A stretch of 64,000 nt of DNA from Micromonospora sp. NBC_00389 (GTDB lineage: Bacteria > Actinomycetota > Actinomycetes > Mycobacteriales > Micromonosporaceae): the NCBI RefSeq assembly GCF_036059255.1, contig NZ_CP107947.1, positions 5,022,001-5,086,000 of the forward strand. The letters are read 5' to 3'. Below the pieces are notes generated by a model. The model made no database searches and was not told the DNA's origin. It saw only the letters and a list, made by a program, of their open reading frames with translations. This document shows, piece by piece, positions 34,226 through 44,106 of this stretch; the first letter of the stretch is position 1, and every line of letters begins with the position of its first letter. Both the position numbers and the translations under genes were made by a program.

Positions 34226-35640
34226 CCGCCCGCACACTGCGGACCCTGGCGTGCGCGATCGTAGTGGCGATGCTGCCGGCCGGATGCGGCCTGCCCGACC
34301 TCACCGACCTGCCGCTGCCCGGCGGCGCCCCGAAGGGCGACGGGTACGCCGTCACCGCCGAGTTCAGCGACGTGCTCGACCTTGTGCCGCACGCCGCTGT
34401 GAAGGTCGACGACGTGACGGTCGGCAGCGTGGAGAAGATCTCCCTGGCCGGCTGGACCGCCCAGGTAACCCTGCGCATCGGCGCAGAGGTACGGCTGCCG
34501 TCCAACGCAACGGCCGCCGTCCGACAGAGCAGCCTGCTGGGCGAGAAGTACGTGACCGTCGCGCCGCCGCCCACCGGCGCCGCCAGCGGTCGACTCGCCG
34601 ACGGCGACCTCATCCCGCTGTCCCGGACCGCTCGCGGCGCCGAGGTGGAAGAGGTCCTCGCCGCCCTCGGGCTGCTGCTCAACGGGGGCGGTCTGGCGCA
34701 ACTGAGGACCATCAACCAGGAGCTCGGCACCGCACTCGACGGACGAGAACCCGCGGTCCGGGACGCGCTGCGCCAGCTCGACACGTTCATCGGCGGGCTG
34801 GACAAGCAGAAGGCCGATCTGGTCCGCGCCCTCGACGCCCTGGACCGGCTCAGCGGCCGGCTTGACCGGCAGAAGCAGGTGCTCGGCGAGGCCGTGGACT
34901 CCCTCGCCCCCGGCCTGACCGTGCTGGCCGGCCAGCGCGCCCAACTGACCCGGGCGCTGACCGCTCTGGACCAGCTGGGCGACGTCGGCACCCAGGTCGT
35001 CAACCGGAGCCGCGACGACACCCTGGCCGACGTCCGGGCGCTGCAACCGATCCTGGAGCAGTTGGCGCGGGCCGGGGACGACCTGCCGAAGTCGCTGGAC
35101 TTCATGCTGTCCTACCCGTTCCCACCGAACGTCACCGGCGCGATCGTCGGCGACTTCGTCAACCTCTCCGTCACCGCCGACCTCGACTCGGCGTCGATCC
35201 TGGCGAACCTGGTCGCCGCGGCCCCCGCCGCCCCGGCCCGTCCGGCCACGCCGTCACCGGGGGCTAGCCGCGGCGGGGCGCCAGCGGCGGGTGGCCCCGC
35301 ACCTGCCACCCCGCGACCTCGCGGCGGGTCCCGTCCGCTGCCCGACCTGCCGATCCTGAAGTGCCTGCCCGACCCGCGCAACTTCCCCGCGACCTGGACG
35401 CCGCCGAAGGACTGTCTGCTGCCGGAGGGCTGCGTCCTGCTCAAGCCCGGCTCGACGGTGCCCATCGGCGGACTGATCCTGCCGAAGGGCCTCGTACCAC
35501 CGGGCACGGTCTTTCCCGTCGAGACCGAACTGCCCGCGGGCACGGTCATGTCGGCGCAGTGCATCCTGCCGTTGACCGGCGCGGTGATCGGACAGATCGG
35601 CAGCCTGCCGGACGTCCTGGGAGGGGGGCTGAAGCCATGA
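34222..35640 (+). CDS. mceE: Mce-family lipoprotein E
   Basis: A 472-aa lipoprotein (lipobox MLPAGC near residues 17-22), as is standard for the MceE (LprK-like) position. MCE domain: FSDVLDLVPHAAVKVDDVTV. The C-terminal third is Ala/Pro-rich and then contains several cysteines (KCLPDPRN, DCLLPEGC, QCILP), suggesting disulfides. ATG 34222 overlaps the mceD stop. Confidence 0.9.
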   Translation: MTARTLRTLACAIVVAMLPAGCGLPDLTDLPLPGGAPKGDGYAVTAEFSDVLDLVPHAAVKVDDVTVGSVEKISLAGWTAQVTLRIGAEVRLPSNATAAVRQSSLLGEKYVTVAPPPTGAASGRLADGDLIPLSRTARGAEVEEVLAALGLLLNGGGLAQLRTINQELGTALDGREPAVRDALRQLDTFIGGLDKQKADLVRALDALDRLSGRLDRQKQVLGEAVDSLAPGLTVLAGQRAQLTRALTALDQLGDVGTQVVNRSRDDTLADVRALQPILEQLARAGDDLPKSLDFMLSYPFPPNVTGAIVGDFVNLSVTADLDSASILANLVAAAPAAPARPATPSPGASRGGAPAAGGPAPATPRPRGGSRPLPDLPILKCLPDPRNFPATWTPPKDCLLPEGCVLLKPGSTVPIGGLILPKGLVPPGTVFPVETELPAGTVMSAQCILPLTGAVIGQIGSLPDVLGGGLKP

Positions 35641-36893
35641 TCGGACGTACCGCGAAGGTGCAGGTTCTGGCGTTCCTGCTGGTGAGCGTCCTCGGCGTCA
35701 GCTACGTCGGCATCCGCTACGTCGGGCTGGGCGACCGGTTGCTCGGCGGAAGCTACGTCGTCCACATGGACCTGGCCCGGGCCGGCGGCATCTTCCCCAA
35801 CGCCCCGGTCACCTACCGCGGGGTGCCCGTCGGCCGCGTCGCCGCAGTCGCCCTGCGCGGTGACGGGGTCCGCGCCGACCTGCGGTTGCAGCGCGACGTC
35901 CGGGTACCGGACGACCTGCGGGCCGTGGTGGCGCAACGCTCCGCCGTCGGCGAGCAGTACGTGGACCTGCGTCCGGAGCGCGACAGCGGGCCGTACCTCG
36001 CTGACGGCGCGGTGATCCCGGCCGACCGGACCGGTGTCCCGCTGGCGCCGGAGGTGCTGCTGAGCAACCTCGACGCCCTGGTCCGCTCCGTCGACCCGGA
36101 GGATCTCACCGTCCTGATCACCGAACTCGGCACCGCGTTCGAGGGCAACGAGCTGGCCCTGGCCCGGATCCTCGACCACGGGGACGCGCTGCTGACCGAG
36201 GCGACCACCCGCCTGCCGGAGACACTCGCGCTGATCAACGACGGACGAGCCGTGCTCATCACCCAGGCCGAGTCGGCCGAGGCGCTGCGCCGGTGGGCGG
36301 CAGGACTGGCCCAGCTGGCGGCCACCGTCCGCGACGCCGACCCGGACCTGCGGCGGCTGCTCGCCGCCGGGCCTCCCGCCGGGCGGGAACTGGTCGCGTT
36401 GCTGCGCGGGCTGGAACCGACGGTCGGCACCCTGCTCGGCAACCTGGTGACCGTCAACGGCATCGCCGCCCGGCGGCTGCCCGGCATCGAGCACCTGCTG
36501 GTGGTGTACCCGATCGCCGTCGCCGGCGGTTTCACCGTCACGCCGGGCGACGGCACCGCCCACCTCGGCCTGGTCCTCAACGTCAACGATCCGCCGTCCT
36601 GCGTGTACCGCGGCGGCGGAACCACGTGCGGAGCAGGGGATCGCGCGGGCGGCGCCAGCGTGCGCGGCGCCGCCAACGCCCCCCGACCGGGCGGCCGGGA
36701 ACCGGCCCCCGACCCGGGGCCGTCAGCCGCCGCCCCGCCCGCCGGGACCGGGACCGGCGGGTACGACCCCGCGACCGGCCTGGTGCTCGGCTCGGACGGC
36801 CGGCCATTGCAGTTCGGCGGAACCGGGGGTCAGTCCCGGATGGCCGGGGACCAGTCGTGGAAGCAGCTGCTGCTCGCCGGGGTGACCCGGTGA
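35637..36893 (+). CDS. mceF: Mce-family protein F
   Basis: A 418-aa protein with membrane helix (9-28) and MCE domain (LARAGGIFPNAPVTYRGVPV near residues 46-65). The C-terminal ~100 residues are Gly/Pro-rich with two cysteines. ATG 35637 overlaps the mceE stop. Completes the A-F set. Confidence 0.9.
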   Translation: MIGRTAKVQVLAFLLVSVLGVSYVGIRYVGLGDRLLGGSYVVHMDLARAGGIFPNAPVTYRGVPVGRVAAVALRGDGVRADLRLQRDVRVPDDLRAVVAQRSAVGEQYVDLRPERDSGPYLADGAVIPADRTGVPLAPEVLLSNLDALVRSVDPEDLTVLITELGTAFEGNELALARILDHGDALLTEATTRLPETLALINDGRAVLITQAESAEALRRWAAGLAQLAATVRDADPDLRRLLAAGPPAGRELVALLRGLEPTVGTLLGNLVTVNGIAARRLPGIEHLLVVYPIAVAGGFTVTPGDGTAHLGLVLNVNDPPSCVYRGGGTTCGAGDRAGGASVRGAANAPRPGGREPAPDPGPSAAAPPAGTGTGGYDPATGLVLGSDGRPLQFGGTGGQSRMAGDQSWKQLLLAGVTR

Positions 36894-36916
36894 CCGGCGC
36901 GAAGAAGGAGGTGGCG

Positions 36917-37678
36917 ATGCAGGCCCGCAGGGACCACACGCTGAAAGTCATCAAGGGGGCGAAGGCTGGGGCTCCGGGCCGGGCGTCGCAGCGCCGGATC
37001 GTCCCCCGCCAGCTTCCCCGACCGACGGAGCCGATCGAGGACCTGCTGCGGCGGCTCGACCAGGAACCGGTCGAGGACCCGACGGAGTTCGAGGATCCGG
37101 TGGGCGGGGACGACCCGGCGAGCGCGGACGGTCCGCTGGAGAAGCCCTCCGGTGAGCGTTCCGAGGGCGAGCCGGCCAGGGCCGTGCCGGCGGGACGGCG
37201 ACGGATGTCCATCGTCGTGCTCGTGGTACTCCTCGCTGCGACGCTCACCGCCGCCGGCGTGACCGGGCGCCGGTGGTACGTCGACCGGGCGACGGAGCAG
37301 GCCCGGCAGGCGGCCGTCGCGGCAGCCAAACAGGCCAGCGTCAACTTCGTCTCGGTCAGCGCGGCCAGCGTCGACCGGGACATCCAGCGGATCACGACCG
37401 GGGCCACCGGCGACTTCCGGGATGAGTTCACCCGGGGGCAGTCGCAGGTGCGCGCTGCGGTCGTGGAGAACAAGGTCGACTCGCGCGGGTCGGTGCTGCG
37501 GGCCGGGCTGGTCTCCGGCGACCGCCGCCGGGCGGTCGTGCTGGTGGCCGTCGACGCCACCGTCAAGAACGTCAAGGCACCCGAGGGGCGGCCGTCGCAC
37601 TACCGGATCCAGCTGGACCTGGTCCGCGACAACGAATCGGGCCTTTGGCTCGTGTCCCGCCTGCAGTTCGTCGGCTGA
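36917..37678 (+). CDS. Mce-associated membrane protein
   Basis: A 253-aa protein: charged N-terminal cytoplasmic region, one membrane helix (about 99-118), then a small extracellular domain of the Mas type (NTF2-like). ATG 36917 is chosen because AAGGAGGT (36905-36912) precedes it. Such proteins follow mce operons and are thought to stabilise the transporter. Confidence 0.82.
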   Translation: MQARRDHTLKVIKGAKAGAPGRASQRRIVPRQLPRPTEPIEDLLRRLDQEPVEDPTEFEDPVGGDDPASADGPLEKPSGERSEGEPARAVPAGRRRMSIVVLVVLLAATLTAAGVTGRRWYVDRATEQARQAAVAAAKQASVNFVSVSAASVDRDIQRITTGATGDFRDEFTRGQSQVRAAVVENKVDSRGSVLRAGLVSGDRRRAVVLVAVDATVKNVKAPEGRPSHYRIQLDLVRDNESGLWLVSRLQFVG

Positions 37679-37692
37679 GAGAGGGAGGACCT

Positions 37693-38220
37693 GTGGGTAC
37701 TTTGGTCGAATTCGTGCGACGGCCGCGCGTCCTCTGGCGGCGCCCGGCCCGGATCCGGCTCGTCCCGGCCCTGGCCGTCGCGATCGTGCTCGCGGCCGCC
37801 GTCGCCGGTCTCGGCTGGTGGGGCGACCACCGCGCCGGGCAGCGGGATGCGGCCGTACGACAGGCCTTGGCCACCGCCCCCGCCGCCGCCAAGGCGATCT
37901 TCTCCTACGACTACCGCACCTTCGACGACAGCGTCGCCAACGGCCGCACCTTCGCGACCGGCCCGTTCGGCAAGGAGTACGAGCAGACCACAGCGGCGTT
38001 GAAGCAGACCGCGGCCACGCAGCAGGCGGTCGTTGCGGCGGAGGTGTCCGCGACGGGCGTGGTGACCGCGACCGCCCAACGGGTCGAGCTGCTCGTGTAC
38101 CTCAACCAGTACCGGCGCAACGTGAACACGGCGGGGGAGAAGGTCGACCAGAACCGGGTGGTGCTCACACTGGTCCCGGTCGACGGGGAATGGAAGGTGG
38201 CCAAGGCGGAGGCCATCTGA
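37693..38220 (+). CDS. Mce-associated membrane protein
   Basis: A 175-aa single-pass protein (helix about 24-44) with a Mas-like outer domain (YDYRTFDDSVANGRTF; VDGEWKVAKAEAI at the end). GTG 37693 follows GGGAGGAC. Paralogue of the preceding gene and last gene of the mce operon. Confidence 0.82.
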   Translation: MGTLVEFVRRPRVLWRRPARIRLVPALAVAIVLAAAVAGLGWWGDHRAGQRDAAVRQALATAPAAAKAIFSYDYRTFDDSVANGRTFATGPFGKEYEQTTAALKQTAATQQAVVAAEVSATGVVTATAQRVELLVYLNQYRRNVNTAGEKVDQNRVVLTLVPVDGEWKVAKAEAI

Positions 38221-38376
38221 CGCTCACCGCGTGGGCCGACAGCCTCGCGCAGATCGGGACGGAAACACCAAACAGGCGAAATGCATCTTCTAGGTGGTGT
38301 CATCGACGACGGTCTGGACCGATAGAGGAAGTGCTCCTGGCCTGCCCTGAGCTCGGGAAGAGTTAGGCTCCTGCAC

Positions 38377-39594
38377 GTGATTGACGTGCAGGGTAGCGGG
38401 AGCGACGAGCGGCTGCGTCGCATCGAGGCGGTAACGGACGCCGCGCTGTCCCAGCTCGACGTCAAGGACCTTCTGGCCGAGCTCCTCGATCGTGTCCGAG
38501 AGGTGCTGGGGGTTGAAACCGCGTCCATCCTGCTGCTGGACGTACACGCCCAGCAGTTCGTCTCCACTGCGACGAAGGGGTTGAGAGAAAAAGTCCGGCA
38601 CGGTGCTCGAGTCCCCGTCGGCCATGGCTTCGCGGGCCGGATCGCTCAGGAGAAGCAGCCCGTCAGACTGGACAACCTCGCCGCGGACGACGACGCGGCC
38701 CTGTTCGACCAGGGAGTCCGCTCGCTGTTGGGCGTGCCCATGCTCGCCGGCGGCGACGTGATCGGCGTCATACATGTCGGCTGCCTGCGACCGCACCGAT
38801 TCACCGACGCCGACGTGCAGTTGCTGCAACTCGCCGCCGACCGGGCAGGCCTTGCCACCCGCGCGCAGGCCAGCGGCCTCGACCGCACCGCGGCCCTCGC
38901 GCTGCAACGCAGCCTGTTGCCCACCCACCTACCTGACGCGCCCGGTGTGGACATGGCCGCGCGCTACGTACCCGGTCACGACGTCGGCGTCGGCGGCGAC
39001 TGGTACGACGTGTTCACCCTGCCCTCCGGCTGGCTGGGCGTCGTCATCGGTGACGTTTCCGGACACGGACTGCGGTCGGCGGTCGTGATGGGGCGCCTCC
39101 GCAGCGCGCTGCGCGCCTACACGCTGGTCTGCGACGACCCCGCGGAGGCGCTGACGCTCCTCGATCGTAAGGTCCACCATTTCGAGACCGGAAACCTCGC
39201 CACGGTCCTGTACGCCATGATCTCCCCGGACCGGACCACGATCCAGGTGTCCCTTGCCGGGCACCTGCAACCCATCCTGGCCACACCAGGGCGCCCGGCC
39301 GACATGCTGACCATTCCAGTCGATCTTCCGCTGGGTATCGGCCCGCGTCAGCCGGCCCGCCGGTACACCGAGGTCGAGTTCCCTTCCAATGCGGTACTGA
39401 TCTGCTACACCGACGGGCTCGTCGAACGCCGCGGCGAGGTCATCGACGTGGGCATCGAACGGCTCCGCGCGGCCGTCGAACCGGGCACCGCCGAAATGGT
39501 CTGCGCCCGCATCATGACCAAACTCGCCGGCGAACAGGCAACCGACGACATCGCCCTGCTCGCCATCCACGCGGCCGACAGAACTCTCCCTTGA
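38377..39594 (+). CDS. GAF-domain PP2C-type serine phosphatase (RsbU/SpoIIE-like)
   Basis: A 405-aa protein: GAF domain (about 20-165) followed by a PPM phosphatase domain (about 185-400) with metal-binding motifs VGGDWYDVF, IGDVSGHG and TDDIALL. It would dephosphorylate an anti-sigma-factor antagonist. GTG 38377 lies eight bases after TAGGCT, with no ribosome binding site, which suggests a leaderless mRNA. The next gene encodes a probable anti-sigma-like kinase. Confidence 0.87.
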   Translation: MIDVQGSGSDERLRRIEAVTDAALSQLDVKDLLAELLDRVREVLGVETASILLLDVHAQQFVSTATKGLREKVRHGARVPVGHGFAGRIAQEKQPVRLDNLAADDDAALFDQGVRSLLGVPMLAGGDVIGVIHVGCLRPHRFTDADVQLLQLAADRAGLATRAQASGLDRTAALALQRSLLPTHLPDAPGVDMAARYVPGHDVGVGGDWYDVFTLPSGWLGVVIGDVSGHGLRSAVVMGRLRSALRAYTLVCDDPAEALTLLDRKVHHFETGNLATVLYAMISPDRTTIQVSLAGHLQPILATPGRPADMLTIPVDLPLGIGPRQPARRYTEVEFPSNAVLICYTDGLVERRGEVIDVGIERLRAAVEPGTAEMVCARIMTKLAGEQATDDIALLAIHAADRTLP

Positions 39595-39628
39595 ACGACT
39601 CCGGATCACCCACCCCGCAGGCCGCAGC

Positions 39629-40570
39629 ATGAGTCCGTCCGTCGCCACCAGGGCTGGCGGTTTCGCGCACCCCGCCCTCTTCTACGGCGATCACGAGGAG
39701 TACCTGGCCGGCACGGTGCCGTTCATCCACGCCGGGCTCGCCGCCGGTGAGCCGGTCATGGTCGCCGTACCGGGGGACAACCTCGACCACATCCGCACCA
39801 CGCTCGGCAGCGACGCGGACCGGGTCCAGCTGCACGACATGAGCGTGGCCGGGCGCAACCCCGGGCGAATCCTTCCGGGCGTCCTGCTGGCCTTCGCCGC
39901 CGCCCACCCCGGCAAGCGGGTACGCATCATCGGTGAGCCCATCTGGGCCGGCCGTACCGCGACGGAATACCCCGCCTGCGCCCAACACGAGGCCCTCATC
40001 AACGCGGCGTTCGCCGGCCGACCGGCAACCATCCTCTGCCCCTACGACACCAGCAGCTTGGCCCGCAGCTGGCTTGACGACGCCTACCGCACCCATCCGA
40101 CGGTGCAGATGGGCGGTGCGGTGTGGGAGAGCCCGCACTACGCCGACCCAGTCGTGGTGGCCGCTGGGTTCAACCTGCCGCTGCGGGACCCGCCCGGCCA
40201 CGCGGCCACCATCATCGTCGACCTACCTGCCCTTCCGGCCATCCGCCGGTTGGTGACCGCCGAGGCCATCGCGGCCGGACTGGCCCCGGACCGGGTCTCC
40301 GACCTGACCCTGGCGGTCAACGAACTGGCCACGAACACGGTCAGACACACCGCCGCCGGCGGCACCCTCGCGGTGTGGACCGACCGCACGCGACTGATCT
40401 GTCAGTTCAGCGACACCGGGCACATCACGAATCCGCTCGCCGGCCGGATTCCGGTGCCGCCGCGGCAGCCCGGCAGCCGAGGGCTCATCCTGGTCAACCA
40501 ACTCTGCGATCTCGTACGCGTCCACACCAGGCCCGGTGCCACCACGATCCGCCTGCACATGCACCGCTGA
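39629..40570 (+). CDS. MEDS-domain protein with HATPase (RsbW-like) domain
   Basis: A 313-aa protein. Residues ~10-165 form a MEDS domain (HPALFYGDHEEYLAGTVPFI; RIIGEPIWAGR). Residues ~190-312 form an RsbW-like ATPase (N-box VNELATNTVRH; G-box GSRGLILVNQL). MEDS is a sensory domain known from DcmR. It probably phosphorylates an antagonist that the adjacent phosphatase dephosphorylates. No antagonist gene is nearby. Confidence 0.85.
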   Translation: MSPSVATRAGGFAHPALFYGDHEEYLAGTVPFIHAGLAAGEPVMVAVPGDNLDHIRTTLGSDADRVQLHDMSVAGRNPGRILPGVLLAFAAAHPGKRVRIIGEPIWAGRTATEYPACAQHEALINAAFAGRPATILCPYDTSSLARSWLDDAYRTHPTVQMGGAVWESPHYADPVVVAAGFNLPLRDPPGHAATIIVDLPALPAIRRLVTAEAIAAGLAPDRVSDLTLAVNELATNTVRHTAAGGTLAVWTDRTRLICQFSDTGHITNPLAGRIPVPPRQPGSRGLILVNQLCDLVRVHTRPGATTIRLHMHR

Positions 40571-40624
40571 CGCCCACCGGACGACAGGGCAGCCGCGGTT
40601 GAGCGCGGCAACCAGAATGGCTGG

Positions 40625-41667
40625 GTGAGCCTCGACATCGATCACATCTACGTGCCCCCACTGGCTGGTCCACGGTGGCCGTACTGCACGATGGGGTCGA
40701 GGGCGGCCCGGCGGCCGTCCGAATGGTTCAGGACATGTACGGGCAGATCCATGCTCAGTGGTTCTTCTGCCAACTCTGGGTGGGGGTGGATCCGAATGAC
40801 CGCGACGAACTCGTCGGGCCGGGGCACTCACTCGGCGCCCGCATCACCCAGTTGGCACGGGTGCAACTGCAACTGAGCCGGGGGCTGGCCGAGGTTGGCA
40901 ACGTGGATCTGATGTACCGGGATCCGATGCGGATAACGGTGGCCACGTTCCTGATCGAGGGCCTGCGGGTGCCCCGGCACCTTCAGGCCGCCCGGCAGCG
41001 CCTGGAACTGCTCCGCAGCAACCTGAGCCAGCTCTTCGGGTTGCAGACGGCGCTGTTCCAGCAGCGGCTCCAGTGGCTGTTCTCGATCACCGCGGTTGCC
41101 GGCGTCGCCGCGCTGGTGCCGGAGGTGTTGCAGGTCGAGAGCATGCGCTGGCGGATCGTGACGGGTGTCCTGTTCGGCATGCTGGCGGTGTTCTGCTGGC
41201 TGCTGATTCGGCTGCTTGGACGCGCCGGCCTGAAAGCGGGCCGTGCGGTCCGCCCGGTCCGGAGGGCCGGCCGGCGTCCGGGCAGGACGCCGCGAGGCCG
41301 GCTCGGCTGGGTCCGGCGGCTCCGCCGGCGGACCGGTGACCCTGGCGCGAGCCGCCGGAGCCCGGGCAGGGCCGCAGTCGTCAGCGACGCAGGGTCGTGG
41401 ACGGCGCCTCGCCGAAGCGGGCCCGGTAGTCGCTGGCGAAGCGGCCGAGGTGGACGAACCCGTGTTGCAGGGCAGCGGTCGTCACGGACATGCCCCGGTC
41501 GCTCGTGCGCAGTGTGCGGTGCACCGCGTCGAGCCGGCAGGCGCGCAGGTACGCCGTGGGCGTGGTCTGCAACTCGCGTCGGAAGCAGTCCTGCAGCGTT
41601 CGTACGCTCACCCGCAGCGCCTCCGCGACATCCCCAACCGTCAGTGCCTCGCCGTGGTGGTCGCTGA
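40625..41667 (+). CDS. unknown membrane protein with two C-terminal helices; possible frame break at 5' end
   Basis: The main open frame runs from GTG 40675 to 41667 (330 aa). Residues ~55-130 are amphipathic helices. Two membrane helices lie at ~134-152 and ~159-181, a CorA-like layout without the GMN motif. After residue ~185 the sequence is Arg/Pro-rich and runs antisense over the 3' part of the AraC gene, so the true end is doubtful. Upstream, a GTG at 40625 in another frame starts MSLDIDHIYVPPLAGPRW, which looks protein-like and has a -10-like CAGAAT at leaderless distance. A frameshift near 40670 may have split the gene. Function unknown. Confidence 0.45.
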
Positions 41668-42343
41668 TCAGGGCGCAGGCCTGGCGGACGAGGCGCCCGG
41701 GGGCCGGGTGGCGCGCCGGCTCGGCGAGCAGGTCGGAATAGGTGTGCCGGTGGGCCAGTAGCAGCTTGCCGATGAGCCCCTGCTCGAACCGAGCGGCGAC
41801 CTGTGGGTGGTCGAGGAGGGACGCGTCCGTCGGCTGCGACAGTTCCGCGGCGAGGAAGTCCACCCCGCGCGCCCACGCCCTCGCGGTCGGCGTGGTCATG
41901 GCCATGCCGATGTCGAAGCGGATCGGGCCGTCCACCGGGCGGCCCAGCAGGCGGGCGAGCTCCCGGTCGATGGCGCGCCGGTCGGCGTAGAAGATCCGGT
42001 GCGGCGACCCCTCGGACCAGTGCATGTCCGAGGCGTCGTACGGCGACAGGACGGAGGCGACGTCGGGCGTCGAGGTCACCGCATGGCCGGCGTGCCGGAC
42101 CACCGTGCCACCGCTGCGCGGAATTTGTACGAGGTAGAAGGTCTCCAGCGGGGTGGGCTGGATCCGCACCGCCTGGCCGTAGTCGAGGTCGATGATGCCC
42201 ACGCCGCCCACCCGGCGGGCCGCCATCCGTAGCCGCACGCTGTGGACGCCCGGCTGCGGAGTGAGCCGGTGTGGACAGAGCACGCGACCCACCTCGGCAC
42301 GCGCGTGCTCGACGTCGTGTGTCCGGACCGTCACGGCATCCAT
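41381..42343 (-). CDS. AraC-family transcriptional regulator
   Basis: A 320-aa regulator: N-terminal AraC-binding-like domain (about 20-190) and C-terminal double HTH (LTVGDVAEALRVSVRTLQDC, then LRRFASDYRARFG-like end as LGRFASDYRARFGEAP). ATG 42343 has GGGAGG upstream. It is divergent from the monooxygenase gene at 42568 and probably controls it. The shared 224-bp region has inverted arms CGTCCT/AGGACG (42360-42365, 42380-42385) that could be a binding site. Confidence 0.88.
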   Translation of the reverse strand: MDAVTVRTHDVEHARAEVGRVLCPHRLTPQPGVHSVRLRMAARRVGGVGIIDLDYGQAVRIQPTPLETFYLVQIPRSGGTVVRHAGHAVTSTPDVASVLSPYDASDMHWSEGSPHRIFYADRRAIDRELARLLGRPVDGPIRFDIGMAMTTPTARAWARGVDFLAAELSQPTDASLLDHPQVAARFEQGLIGKLLLAHRHTYSDLLAEPARHPAPGRLVRQACALISDHHGEALTVGDVAEALRVSVRTLQDCFRRELQTTPTAYLRACRLDAVHRTLRTSDRGMSVTTAALQHGFVHLGRFASDYRARFGEAPSTTLRR

Positions 42344-42567
42344 CCGACACCTCCCACGGCGTCCTGATGCGCTGACCCTAGGACGCGATCGGGGTGCGGG
42401 GGCGGGAAAGGCGACGACCCGACAGGGAGCGGTTCGACTGCGCACCGCGGACACACTCCGCGTGCAGCGGATAGCGGCCCTTGCGCCGCGCTCGTTAGCG
42501 TATGGACACCGCCGGCGCCCCTGCCGCCGCCGTTCCCGCCAGCGGGTCACACCTTCCGGAGGCTGCT

Positions 42568-44106
42568 ATGAGGATTGCCGTCGTCGGCGCTGGATTCGCC
42601 GGCCTGAGCGCAGCGAAGATGCTGCGGCAGAGTGGCTTCGACGTCACAGTGTTCGAGAAGGCGCCCGACGTCGGTGGGGTGTGGAGTCGTACCCGGCGCT
42701 ACCCCGGCCTCCGCACCCAGAACGACAAGGGCACCTACCACCTCTCCGACCTGCCCATGCCGGCCCACTACCCGCAGTGGCCGACGGGCGAGCAGGTCCA
42801 GCAGTACCTCGAAAGCTACGTGGACATGTTCGGGCTCGGCGTCGCCCTGCGGCTCGCCACGGAGGTCGTCTCCGCCGAACTCGTGGACGACGAGACCGGG
42901 TGGCTGCTCACGTCGCGACCGGCCGGCGCCCAGGCCCCGATGACCCTGGAGAGGTACGACCACCTCGTCGTCGCCAACGGCATCTTCTCCGATCCCCTCG
43001 TCCCGTCCTTCGAAGGCCGCGCGGACTTCACCGCCGCCGGCGGACACGTCCTGGCCGCGGGGGCGTTGCACGACCTCGCGGCGGCCCGCGGAAAGAACGT
43101 CCTCGTCGTCGGGTACGGCAAGTCGTCCTGCGACGTGGCGGTCCCGCTGAGCGACGTCGCCACCCAGACCCACGTCGTCGCTCGCGAACTGCTCTGGAAG
43201 ATGCCCAGGAAGCTCGGTGGTGCGCTCAACTACAAGTACCTCCTGCTCACCCGGATGGGCGAGGCGCTGTTCCGGTACCTCAACCTGAAGGGCTTCGAGC
43301 GGTTCCTGCACGGTCCGGGAGACGGCCTGCGCCGCACCCTGCTCGACAGCGTCGGGTCGGTCGCGACCAGGCAGCTCAAGCTGCGCGAGCTGGGTCTCGT
43401 GCCGAACGGAACCTTTCAGGACATCGCCCGCAGCACCGTCAGCCTCGCGACGGAGGGCTTCTTCGAGCGCGTCGCCGACGGTCGGATCACCGTCCATCGG
43501 GACCAGACGATCACCGAGCTCCTGGTCGACGATGGTCGACCGGCCGCCCGCCTCGTCGACGGCACGGTGCTCGCCGCGGACCTGGTGATCTGTGGCACCG
43601 GCTTCCGGCAGCACGTCCCGTTCTTCGACGACGCGCTGCACGCCCGGCTGCAGGACGACGCGGGCAACTTCATGCTGTACCGCCAGATCCTGCCGATCGA
43701 CGTGCCACGCCTGACCTTCGCCGGCTACAACTCCTCGTTCTTCAGCCCGCTCAGCGCGGAGATGGCAGCCGTCTGGACCGCCGCCCACCTGCGGGGAGGG
43801 ATCACGCTGCCATCCAGGGACCGGATGCGCGCGGAGGTGCACGCGCGCCTGGCCTGGATGGCGGCGCGGACCAGCGGGCGGCACGCCCGGGGCACGAACG
43901 TCATTCCGTTCTCGATGCACAACGTCGACGAGGTGCTCGACGAACTCGGGCTCAACCTCGGACGGCTGACCCGGGCACGTCAGTGGTTGCTGCCCGTCGA
44001 CCCGCGCTCCTACCGGAGGGTGACGGCACGCATGATCCGGCGTACCGCCGATGTGGGCGCGACGGGCCGGGTCGAACCGACCCGGGCCCGTCGCGCGGCG
44101 CGGTGA
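42568..44106 (+). CDS. flavin-containing monooxygenase
   Basis: A 512-aa FAD/NAD(P)H enzyme: FAD-binding GAGFAGLSA (residues 7-15) and second dinucleotide-binding GYGKSSCD (near 189). The order and spacing resemble FMO/Baeyer-Villiger type B monooxygenases, but the Baeyer-Villiger fingerprint FxGxxxHxxxW is not clearly present. It could be an N-hydroxylase or a ketone oxygenase. ATG 42568 follows GGAGG. Likely target of the divergent AraC regulator. Confidence 0.85.
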   Translation: MRIAVVGAGFAGLSAAKMLRQSGFDVTVFEKAPDVGGVWSRTRRYPGLRTQNDKGTYHLSDLPMPAHYPQWPTGEQVQQYLESYVDMFGLGVALRLATEVVSAELVDDETGWLLTSRPAGAQAPMTLERYDHLVVANGIFSDPLVPSFEGRADFTAAGGHVLAAGALHDLAAARGKNVLVVGYGKSSCDVAVPLSDVATQTHVVARELLWKMPRKLGGALNYKYLLLTRMGEALFRYLNLKGFERFLHGPGDGLRRTLLDSVGSVATRQLKLRELGLVPNGTFQDIARSTVSLATEGFFERVADGRITVHRDQTITELLVDDGRPAARLVDGTVLAADLVICGTGFRQHVPFFDDALHARLQDDAGNFMLYRQILPIDVPRLTFAGYNSSFFSPLSAEMAAVWTAAHLRGGITLPSRDRMRAEVHARLAWMAARTSGRHARGTNVIPFSMHNVDEVLDELGLNLGRLTRARQWLLPVDPRSYRRVTARMIRRTADVGATGRVEPTRARRAAR

